64,000 bases of DNA from an uncultured bacterium. GTDB taxonomy: Bacteria; Verrucomicrobiota; Lentisphaeria; Victivallales; UBA1829. Each line of letters opens with the position of its first letter. Position 1 is the stretch's first letter. The stretch spans positions 1 through 64,000 of the forward strand of contig URKJ01000018.1 of the NCBI GenBank assembly GCA_900548385.1. Reading direction: 5' to 3'. A model generated the notes under the pieces. It did not search any database. It was not told the DNA's origin and saw only the letters and a list, made by a program, of their open reading frames with translations. This document shows, in pieces, positions 1 through 8,200 of the stretch. A program made the position numbers and the translations under genes.

Positions 1-81
1 CCCAACCCTGAGGCGAATAGCCCGAAATATAGCACCAATAGACGATTTGTCAAATAAATTTTAGAAAAATATTACAAAAAA

Positions 82-2616
82 CTATCGGATTCCGTCCTCA
101 AATGATGGCGTTCCATGTGAAACCCGGTCAAACGGCATGACAGCTCCGGGATACCTGGTAAGAGGAGCTTCCTCAGGGTCTTTCCTGTTCCGATTCCTCC
201 ATTTACCATAAAGTTCATACGGATTCGACCAATACGGATCCCGTCTGTCCAATGTCCGCGCCTCCCGGTCAGCAGCAATAAACCTGTTCCAGAAACGTTT
301 GTATTCCGGAGTTCCCTTCTGCTGTCCCAACGCCAGATTCTGCCAGCCGCGCGGCTCTCCATACTTTGCGGCGAGCTCATTACACGCATCACGCTCCCGT
401 TTGCGTCCCATGGACTGAAACGCTTCCGCCTTCAGGAGCCACGCCTTGCCGGAATTCAGCCGACACAACATATCCAGCCAATTCCCGGTATTCTTCGCAA
501 CCTGCACATATTTTCCTGTAAGATCCAGTTCCGCATAAAGCAACGCGGCTTTGACATGTCCTTTTCCCGCCGCACGGAGCAGATATTTCCGTGCCTGATT
601 CCAACCAACCAGCTTCGACGCCTGCCCGATCCCGGCAAGTCCCGGAAAATGGTCCTGCCAGAACCATTGACGCCCAATGAAATACTCCGCCTGCGTGATC
701 TGATCCACATCCGCAGCACGCGTTATGTAGTCAAACCAGATACGAATCAAACTGTTTTTCGCCAACCGCTGCTCTTTAGAATTCAAACCGAGCTGTCCTG
801 CAAGCATTTTCGAAACAGGATTTTCACTGTCCGGAATCCAGTTTTCCTGAAGCTTTCCCAATCTGGAAAAAGCATACAGCATACGAATCCCGTTTGGAAT
901 TTCAGGATGATCAAGATTCTTCGGCCACGGCACCCTGCCCCGCCAATATGCGGCACCCGGGGAACCGGGATTTTCCGCAAGCCAGGAAAGAGCCAGATAC
1001 ACCGGATCATCGCCATATAAAAGCGTCCGTTCCGGCGTGAATTCAGAAAGAGACAGATTTTTTCCTGATCGGAATTCCAGATCCCAGATCTTCGGCAGCA
1101 GCATAACATCTCCAGCGGCATATCCCTGCTTCAGCATTGCCAGGTCTCCACGCAAATCCCGGTACCGGCAATACCAACCATAGCGCCATTTTTCCGTGAT
1201 CGCATAATCAACCAGAAATTCCGTCTTCTCCGACTCTCTGAAGAAAAGCATCGCACTCTTGTACGGACTCAGATTTTTGAACGTATATGCAGATGATATA
1301 CCGGAATCACAGAACACGACAGAGTAATCGTACAGTTCCGGATCACCGCTTGTCTTTTCTCTGTTTCCCGAAAAACGGGACTTTGCGGATTCTGCATAAG
1401 CATACTCCTGTTTTATCCGGGCAAGCGACCGCTGTTCAAACCAGGGGCGCCCCTGCGAGTCCCATTCTATCATATAACGCAGAATTCCGGCTTTCCGGCA
1501 TCCGTACTCAAATGCATCTTTCAGGAACCCGCACGCCTTGGCGAAATCCGGCTTTACTCCATAGCCCCGCCAATAGCAAACGCCCAATTCATACATTGCA
1601 AGAACATGCCGTCTTGACGCCGCTTTCCGCAACAGCTCAAGCGCAGCAACCGGATCGCAAAGTTCTTTACCGCCATACAACAGGCGCAAAGCCTGCGCAT
1701 ACTGGACTTCCGGATTGTCATAGCGGCGAATAAATGATTGGAAATCCTGATTTTTCTTTGGAACAAGCGGATATTTTTCATAAGAGTATGGAATAAATTT
1801 CATCGGCGGAAGCGCCTCCACTTCCTCAATACTTCCACACCGGCGCAGCACCGGGGCGGAAAGCTCCAAATATTCAACGCGGGACGTTCGCGCACGGGAG
1901 GAAAGAGCCATCGCGCCCCGTGTTGTAATGGCAAAACTCCGCACAACCGGAGTCCGCAGGCGCAGAGTCTCCACATCGCGGAACGGCATTCGTCTTCCAT
2001 TGTATTCCACACTCAGCCGCCCTTTAACCACGTCAAAGATCACACGCACGCCTATCGGTTCAAAATCGGGAGCAACCCGGTCGGAATTATACGGAGGAAC
2101 CATCAGCTCCGGCCGGTGGAATGATGAAAAATGCTGGGATCTGCTGGTAAACCGGATCAACCCGGTCCGGGAATTCAGATGTGTAATACTGTTCAGAGAA
2201 TCATAAGAAGCACCGGTAATCCGGTTGGAACTGTTCAGGAGACGAATGTCAAAAGTTGCCGAGGACGATTTTTCCCGTCCGGGAAACGCGCGGATATAAA
2301 ATTCAATCACAGCAAACCGTTTTTCCCTTACTCCGCGTTTCCTTGCTTTCGGGAATTCCGCTTCCAGAATTCCGCCTTCGATCCGGTTGCCGTGCCCCTG
2401 AACGAGAGAACATTCCCCGCTGTTGCTGCCATGGTCCGGACAATACAGGATCGTGGAAGGCGATGCATAAAGCGGGAAGCGGTAGACGCTACCGATTGAT
2501 GACGCCCAAAGCCGTTCCGCTCCGTTACCGGGCACCCATGTGACCCGGTATACTTCCATTTCCGCAAACAGCGGCGACAACAGCAAAACCAGAAAAACAG
2601 AAAAGATATTGCGCAT
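82..2616 (-). CDS. Secreted Sel1-repeat protein
   Basis: Predicted exported protein of 844 aa. The start at 2616 is chosen because it gives a signal peptide (MRNIFSVFLVLLLSPLFA) and has GGGAGAG just upstream; an in-frame ATG at 2682 would add 22 residues of non-signal sequence. Around residues 300-380 there are Sel1-type helical repeats (AALELLRKAASRRHVLAMYELG, shown here in part, then YWRGYGVKPDFAKACGFL), and another near residue 670. Sel1 repeats are TPR-like scaffolds for protein contacts. The N-terminal 300 residues look beta-rich and I do not recognise them. It is transcribed divergently from the LacI gene and shares the 2617-2825 intergenic region. Role unknown; a surface or periplasmic scaffold is inference. 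Confidence 0.75.
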   Translation of the reverse strand: MRNIFSVFLVLLLSPLFAEMEVYRVTWVPGNGAERLWASSIGSVYRFPLYASPSTILYCPDHGSNSGECSLVQGHGNRIEGGILEAEFPKARKRGVREKRFAVIEFYIRAFPGREKSSSATFDIRLLNSSNRITGASYDSLNSITHLNSRTGLIRFTSRSQHFSSFHRPELMVPPYNSDRVAPDFEPIGVRVIFDVVKGRLSVEYNGRRMPFRDVETLRLRTPVVRSFAITTRGAMALSSRARTSRVEYLELSAPVLRRCGSIEEVEALPPMKFIPYSYEKYPLVPKKNQDFQSFIRRYDNPEVQYAQALRLLYGGKELCDPVAALELLRKAASRRHVLAMYELGVCYWRGYGVKPDFAKACGFLKDAFEYGCRKAGILRYMIEWDSQGRPWFEQRSLARIKQEYAYAESAKSRFSGNREKTSGDPELYDYSVVFCDSGISSAYTFKNLSPYKSAMLFFRESEKTEFLVDYAITEKWRYGWYCRYRDLRGDLAMLKQGYAAGDVMLLPKIWDLEFRSGKNLSLSEFTPERTLLYGDDPVYLALSWLAENPGSPGAAYWRGRVPWPKNLDHPEIPNGIRMLYAFSRLGKLQENWIPDSENPVSKMLAGQLGLNSKEQRLAKNSLIRIWFDYITRAADVDQITQAEYFIGRQWFWQDHFPGLAGIGQASKLVGWNQARKYLLRAAGKGHVKAALLYAELDLTGKYVQVAKNTGNWLDMLCRLNSGKAWLLKAEAFQSMGRKRERDACNELAAKYGEPRGWQNLALGQQKGTPEYKRFWNRFIAADREARTLDRRDPYWSNPYELYGKWRNRNRKDPEEAPLTRYPGAVMPFDRVSHGTPSFEDGIR

Positions 2617-2736
2617 ACACGCTCTCCCGATTCGTTTTGCCCTCCAATCATATAGTGTAGCACAACTCCCGTGAAATTGCAATTTCGCCGGAAAACAAAT
2701 AAAACGGATTTTTTAGAAAATTATGAAAAAAGCCTA

Positions 2737-2765
2737 TTGACAAATGGCAGAAAATGTTGTATAAT
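2737..2765 (+). promoter_or_regulatory. Consensus sigma-70 promoter of the LacI-type gene
   Basis: TTGACA at 2737-2742 and TATAAT at 2760-2765 are separated by exactly 17 bp, a perfect match to the sigma-70 consensus. It points at the regulator starting at 2826. Confidence 0.85.
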
Positions 2766-2773
2766 TAATAACG

Positions 2774-2785
2774 CGAACATGTTCG
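2774..2785. promoter_or_regulatory. Palindromic operator candidate
   Basis: CGAACATGTTCG is a perfect 12-bp palindrome 8 bp downstream of the -10 box, covering the likely transcription start. This is where a LacI-family protein would bind to repress its own gene. A symmetric site with a central purine-pyrimidine step fits LacI-family operators; binding by the adjacent regulator is inference. Confidence 0.6.
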
Positions 2786-2825
2786 TGTCAATAAACCAGG
2801 TAATTTCAAAAAAAGGATTCCGATC

Positions 2826-3848
2826 ATGGATAACAGACAGCAGAAGCGGGTGACGCTGCGGCATTTGGCCAGCGTGTGCAACCTGTCCGTCTCTACGGTT
2901 TCCCAAATACTGAACAACCGCGATACCTACAGTACGGAAAAAACAAAAGAAGTGGTCAGGAGAACGGCGCACGAACTTGGCTACCGTCCGAACATCGGTT
3001 ACAAGCTGATGCACGGGCTCTCCACGAAAACAGCGGTAATCGTGCTCAGTTACTCCGATATGATGTCGAGTGAATATATTCAGAAAATCACGCTTTCCCT
3101 GATTGACCATCTGAACGAAAAGGGATATTTCACTTATATCGTAAAAATGCCGGACGAGTGGCCGAAACGAAAACAGGCGATCGAACAGGTTATGGAACGG
3201 GGCGCGGAATTCATGGTCGCTCTCTGGAAACCCTGCGAATGGGAAGATCTGGCACGGATCGCACAAACGATTCCTGTCGCCGTCATGGGCGGCAGGAATG
3301 CCGCAGACAATATCGGCATAGTGGATATTGATGTCGTTTACGGAGTCACCCGGATGCTGGAACATTTCCGGGAATCCGGCTGCCGGAATATCCGTATGAT
3401 CTCAAGCGTCAGCGACACTGACCGCATGACGGCATTTTCCCGGTTCATGGAAATTCCGCAGGATCAGCTCGGCCCGTTCATGATCCCGCTTCCCAATAAT
3501 AACGGACTGCTTCACCATAACGAAAAACACCCGGAAAACGCAGCTCTGCTCGGCTATCAGCTCACACGGGATCTGCTCGAACGGGATCCGGATACGGACG
3601 CCATTTTTTACTTTACGGATTATTATGCGCTCGGCGGAGCTAAATATCTTCTGGAAGCCGGACGCAGAATCGGAAAAGATATACGGATCGCAGGTTACAA
3701 CAACACAACCGCAGTCCGGTGCTGTCCCTATCCGATCTCATCCGTGGGGCAGAACGAAGAGGAAACGGTAAAACTCCTGCTGGAATTTGAAAACGGGAAA
3801 AAGCCGTGCAAAATCATGCAGAAACCGGAAATATTCATCAGGGATTGA
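2826..3848 (+). CDS. LacI-family transcriptional regulator
   Basis: 340-aa DNA-binding regulator. The N-terminal helix-turn-helix (residues about 8-55) carries the LacI-type signature VTLRHLASVCNLSVSTVSQ followed by ILNN and the hinge-side ELGYRPN. Residues about 65-340 form a periplasmic-binding-protein-like ligand domain. AAAGGA lies upstream of the ATG. It heads a co-directional set (pseudopilin, small secreted protein, giant GH2-like protein) with short gaps and no terminator that I can see, so it probably senses a sugar released by those enzymes. The near-perfect promoter with an overlapping palindrome suggests autorepression. The ligand cannot be read from sequence. Confidence 0.9.
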   Translation: MDNRQQKRVTLRHLASVCNLSVSTVSQILNNRDTYSTEKTKEVVRRTAHELGYRPNIGYKLMHGLSTKTAVIVLSYSDMMSSEYIQKITLSLIDHLNEKGYFTYIVKMPDEWPKRKQAIEQVMERGAEFMVALWKPCEWEDLARIAQTIPVAVMGGRNAADNIGIVDIDVVYGVTRMLEHFRESGCRNIRMISSVSDTDRMTAFSRFMEIPQDQLGPFMIPLPNNNGLLHHNEKHPENAALLGYQLTRDLLERDPDTDAIFYFTDYYALGGAKYLLEAGRRIGKDIRIAGYNNTTAVRCCPYPISSVGQNEEETVKLLLEFENGKKPCKIMQKPEIFIRD

Positions 3849-3917
3849 CACGGGAAAGCCGTTTCAATAAATATAAAAAGAAAAAGGAACATAAAAAAGA
3901 AAGGTTTTGAGAACAAA

Positions 3918-4655
3918 ATGAGAGCAAACAAATTCACCCTTATAGAACTCCTCGTGGTAATTTCAGTAATCGCAATCCTTGCGGGCCTTCTTCTGCCGGC
4001 ACTGAACTCCGCACGGAAAAAGGCACACTCAATCGCCTGTACCTCCAACCTGAAACAGCAGGGCGTCTGTTTCGCCAATTACGCATCGGACAACGACGAC
4101 TGGATCAATCCAACCGATCAGGGAAACGGGAGTGACGGCAGTTATTTCTGGTGGCGCCGATTCCAGTATTTCGGATATACCGGGAAAAAAATAACCGGTA
4201 AAAATGATCTGGAACAAGGGAAAAAGGGAATCTTCGTCTGTCCCGGCGAACCGAAAGAACGGCGTATGCCAGGCTCCACCTCATGGCAGATCGAAGATTG
4301 CATTGATTATGTGCTTAATCAGGGATTGTATGCCGTTTCTTCCAATACCAAGTGGAAAGATTTGCGCTTCTCCGACCTCGCCAAATGCGCAAAACGCAGT
4401 TCCGGAGCCGTCCTTACTGCAGATGGAGGCGGCTTCAGCGAAAGCGGAATGCCTCAAATGATGACCAACTGCTGGTGGAACAAGGGAAAAAAACCGTTCG
4501 ATCTGGAAGATCCGCAGTACAACCTTCCTCCGCGTCATCAGAGCGGAGTCAACTTCCTGTTCGGCGATCTTCATGTCGGATGGGAACGCCCCTCCTTCGA
4601 GGGAGCCGATCAGAAATGCGTGATTCTGGACATCTATGATGCCAAACGGCGCTGA
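3918..4655 (+). CDS. Prepilin-type N-methylation pseudopilin-like protein
   Basis: 245-aa protein of the prepilin-like family abundant in Lentisphaerota. The N-terminus MRANKFTLIELLVVISVIAI is a class III signal: short basic leader, F at the methylation position, E5 (FTLIE), then one hydrophobic helix ending LLLPALNSARKKA. The C-terminus has RHQSGVNFLFGDLHVGW, an H-X9-DG-like motif with DL in place of DG. GAAAGG precedes the start. Processing by a prepilin peptidase and display through a type II secretion or type IV pilus-like machine is the family expectation; no such machinery is encoded in this window. It sits between a LacI regulator and a giant glycosidase, so a link to glycan use is inferred. 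Confidence 0.85.
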   Translation: MRANKFTLIELLVVISVIAILAGLLLPALNSARKKAHSIACTSNLKQQGVCFANYASDNDDWINPTDQGNGSDGSYFWWRRFQYFGYTGKKITGKNDLEQGKKGIFVCPGEPKERRMPGSTSWQIEDCIDYVLNQGLYAVSSNTKWKDLRFSDLAKCAKRSSGAVLTADGGGFSESGMPQMMTNCWWNKGKKPFDLEDPQYNLPPRHQSGVNFLFGDLHVGWERPSFEGADQKCVILDIYDAKRR

Positions 4656-4713
4656 ACAATCCGGACTTTCAATCTGTCAAAAAACATAAAATAAAACACA
4701 GGAGAAACAAATC

Positions 4714-5208
4714 ATGTTTCGCACACTTTCACTTGCCGGGCTTCTTCTCTCTTCCGCTCTGATTCTGAATGCTCAGGACTTTGATCTGAAAGGGAAATGG
4801 TATCTTCCAAAAAACGCAACCGTCAAACTCAACGGGAACTCCCTGAACGCGACATTCCCGAAAACGGAAAAGAAAATCACTTTTGCCTCACTTGCCACTT
4901 ATTACAACCAGAAACCGCTGAACCTGACCGGATTCCAAAAAATCGAAATCAAATTTACAACCTCCGAAAAAATCAAACTCGCCATCACCATCAGCGACCG
5001 GAAAGGAAGTCTTTCCAATGTCTGGCCGAAAGAGACCTATCCGGCAGGCACTCACACCGTCACGTTCGACCGGGCAGACTTCAAGCTCAAAAATGAAATC
5101 GACCTTGCAAAGATCTCCCATCTCGTCATCGGCTGCGGACTATGGATGTACGATACCACGGAAAAACCGCTGAACCTGACCATTGACTCCATCCGGGTCA
5201 TCAAATAA
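4714..5208 (+). CDS. Small secreted beta-sandwich protein related to the next gene's N-terminus
   Basis: 164-aa exported protein; signal peptide MFRTLSLAGLLLSSALILNA, with CAGGAG upstream. The mature part is a single predicted beta-sandwich. It aligns with the first 170 residues of the next gene product: LNLTGFQKIEI versus LNCSDFRNVEV, then EKIKLAI versus QKIKLMC, then VTFDRADFK versus VVFDRAAFK, then GCGLWMYDT versus GFGLWMYDT. The shared GLWMYDT ending strongly suggests duplication of one module. The stop is 11 bp from the next start, so the two are probably co-translated. A glycan-binding role is inference from context. Confidence 0.75.
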   Translation: MFRTLSLAGLLLSSALILNAQDFDLKGKWYLPKNATVKLNGNSLNATFPKTEKKITFASLATYYNQKPLNLTGFQKIEIKFTTSEKIKLAITISDRKGSLSNVWPKETYPAGTHTVTFDRADFKLKNEIDLAKISHLVIGCGLWMYDTTEKPLNLTIDSIRVIK

Positions 5209-5219
5209 CCGGAGCTCTC

Positions 5220-8200
5220 ATGAAAAATCTGCTTCTGACCGCAAGCCTGCTGTTCGGAGCCGTGCTTTCCGGGATCGAGATCGCACCGGGAACACGGTGG
5301 ACGCTCTATCCTGCCTCAAACACGGCATTGACGGAACAAAACGGCACAATCCGCATCACCCTCGGCAAAATGCCGGAAAAGTCTTCCTACGCGAGCATTT
5401 ACACCCGTTTTTCCAAACCGCTGAACTGCTCCGACTTCCGCAATGTGGAAGTAACGCTGAAAAGTTCGCAGAAAATCAAGCTCATGTGTCATCTCGGCAC
5501 AAAAGCCGGACCGCTGACGGCGGCATGGGACCGGGTCAATATCGGGCCCGAAGAGACGACTGTTGTATTCGACCGGGCGGCATTCAAGGGAAAAGAAGCT
5601 CAGAAAGGCGATCCGGCGGCAATCACCGGAATCACGCTTGGTTTCGGTCTCTGGATGTACGATACGGCAAAGGAGACCGCGGAAATCGAAATCACTAAAA
5701 TCCGCATCACACAGCCGGCGGACTCGTTTCTGATCCCGCGACCGACCGCGGGAGTCGCCATCGACGGCGCATACCGGACCGACTGGGGATTTGAAAACAA
5801 TCTGTATTTCTGGACTCCGCCTGAATACCTCCATCTGACAGACGGACACGCGGTCGGCTCAAAACTGAAAACTCCGGAAAGGCTTTCCGGCAAGTTCTCA
5901 TTCATGTACGACGAAAATCATCTTTACCTGCTCGGCATCATCGCCGACGCAACCCCCGGACAGGGGAAGCCGGGAACCGCGGAGCCGTGGACCAACGACT
6001 CCGTGGAACTCTTTCTCGCAAACGGCGTCACCTCCCGCGATCTGGAGAAAAGAACTCCGCTGAAAGGGAACGGGATTCAAATCATTTTCGACTGTTCCGC
6101 CAACGGAAAACCGACCCTTTATAAAAACGGGAAGAAAATGTTTGACGGCGCCATATCCGCAAAAGTGCAGAAAGAAAACGTGATGGTGAACGGAAATCCC
6201 GTTTCCGGCTATGTGCTGGAAGCGGCAATTCCGCTTTCGCTCCTTCCGGTCCGCCCCGAAAAAGGCTCTCTGCTGGCATACTGCATCAACCTGAACGACC
6301 AGAGCGGAGCGGCACTCCGCAGCTCTCCGCGTAACGAAACGCCGAACAGTTCGCTGTTCCAATTCGGAAAAGCATATTTTGAATTTCAGGGCGGAGAGAA
6401 AAAAGCGGAATACAAATTCGGTCCTCCCGCCGCGAATCCACACTGGCCGGAAGAGTTCCACGCAGACGGAAAACGGCTTTGGGATGACTCTCTGCTGGAA
6501 CGGCGCAACGTCAGCAGTACCGCAAAACGGCTCTATCTGAACGGATTCTGGGCAGTACAGGGAACAAAGGAGATCACGCAATCCCCCGATCCGGAACACT
6601 GGTTTTATGTCCCGGTCCCGATGACGATCGGATGGGCAACGCCGGTTTATGCTCTCCGCAACGGAAAGCTGTATGAAACCCATGCAAACGGAACCAATAT
6701 CACGGACAACGGGAAAAATTCCTGTTTCTGGTATGAACGCCTGTTTTCCATTCCCGCAGACTGGAAAGGAAAGGACACCCGTATCACTCTGGAATATGCA
6801 ACAAAAGAAGCATTGGTGTTTCTGAACGGCAAATTCGCAGGCATCGTCGATCCCGTCATGCGAACCCTGAACGTCTCCCCGTTCCTGCTGCCGGGAAAAA
6901 TCAACCGGGTAGACATTCAGGTTATCGGAAAAATGGAACCGGGAATCGGAGTCACCAATGGAAAAACCGGGCTTACCGGAGATGTTTATCTCGAAACCTC
7001 GGCACGGCGTCCCGTTCTCAGCGACATCTGGATCCGCAAAGCCGACGGAATCGACCGCACATTCCGTTTCCAAATCAAAACGGAATCGCTTGGGAAAGGC
7101 TCTCTGAATATCAGGCTCGACAGCCCCGACGGCAAACGGCTTTATTCCGGGACAAAACCGATCGCGCCGAACCGGGAAACCGTCTTTGAGGGACGCTGCC
7201 CGGAAGCTCCGGCATGGTCCACGGAATCCCCGAAGCTCTGCAAACTGACGGTCAGGGCGGCAAACGCCGACGGAACGGTCGTGGAGGAACGCATTCTTCC
7301 CGTCGGATTCCGGCGGTTTGAGTCCAAAAACGCTCATTTTCAGCTGAATGGAAAAATCATCCGTCTGCGGGTTGCCGATCATTCAACGCCGTCCCGCGTT
7401 TTCGCCCCCGGCTGGCTGGAACAGATGAAAAAACGCGGCTACAATTCCATCTATCTGCATTCATCGGATATTGCGTGGCACGATCCGCTCTACGAACTGC
7501 TCGACCGGAAAGGCTTTCTGATCATCGCCCCGATCGACCGCACATTGTCCGATTCCAAAACAATCGAAGCGGTCCGGCTGGTGCGGAATCACCCCTCCGT
7601 GATCGGTTATATTTCCGATGCCTACGGGCAACTCGACGGCAACGGCTTCATCCACAATCCTTTTGCCACGGATGACAGCTACATGCCTTCCGGCGCAAAC
7701 GCCAAAAAGATCGAAGCATTCATGGAACGGCGCGACGCACTGTTCAAAAAAGCCGATCCCGAACGCGGTTATATCGCCCAGGCGACCGGAAACTGGAAAG
7801 ACTACATGCGCATGACACATCATTATCCGGCAAACGGACTCAACCTGCTGGACCGCATGATGTATCATCATCCGTGGAGCAGACGCGCGAATCCGAAACT
7901 TCCGCTTCACATTTTCGAAGCGGGCGCGATCAATCTGTACACGATGGACACCACACACCCGGAACACTTCTGGTCCGTCGGAACAAAACGTCTCCCCGCC
8001 AAACGGCTGCTGACATTTGAAGCCGCCGCCCGTTATCTCGGCGATGAAGCATTCGAAAACCGTCTGGAGTGGGACCGGATGCTGTTCCAGGCAAAACTGC
8101 GCGACTACCGTCTGAACGGCGTCGACGCTTACTGTCTGTGGATCAATTCCGACATCGGCGGCAAAATCCTCAACACGGAAACAGCCGGAGGCGTCTCCGA

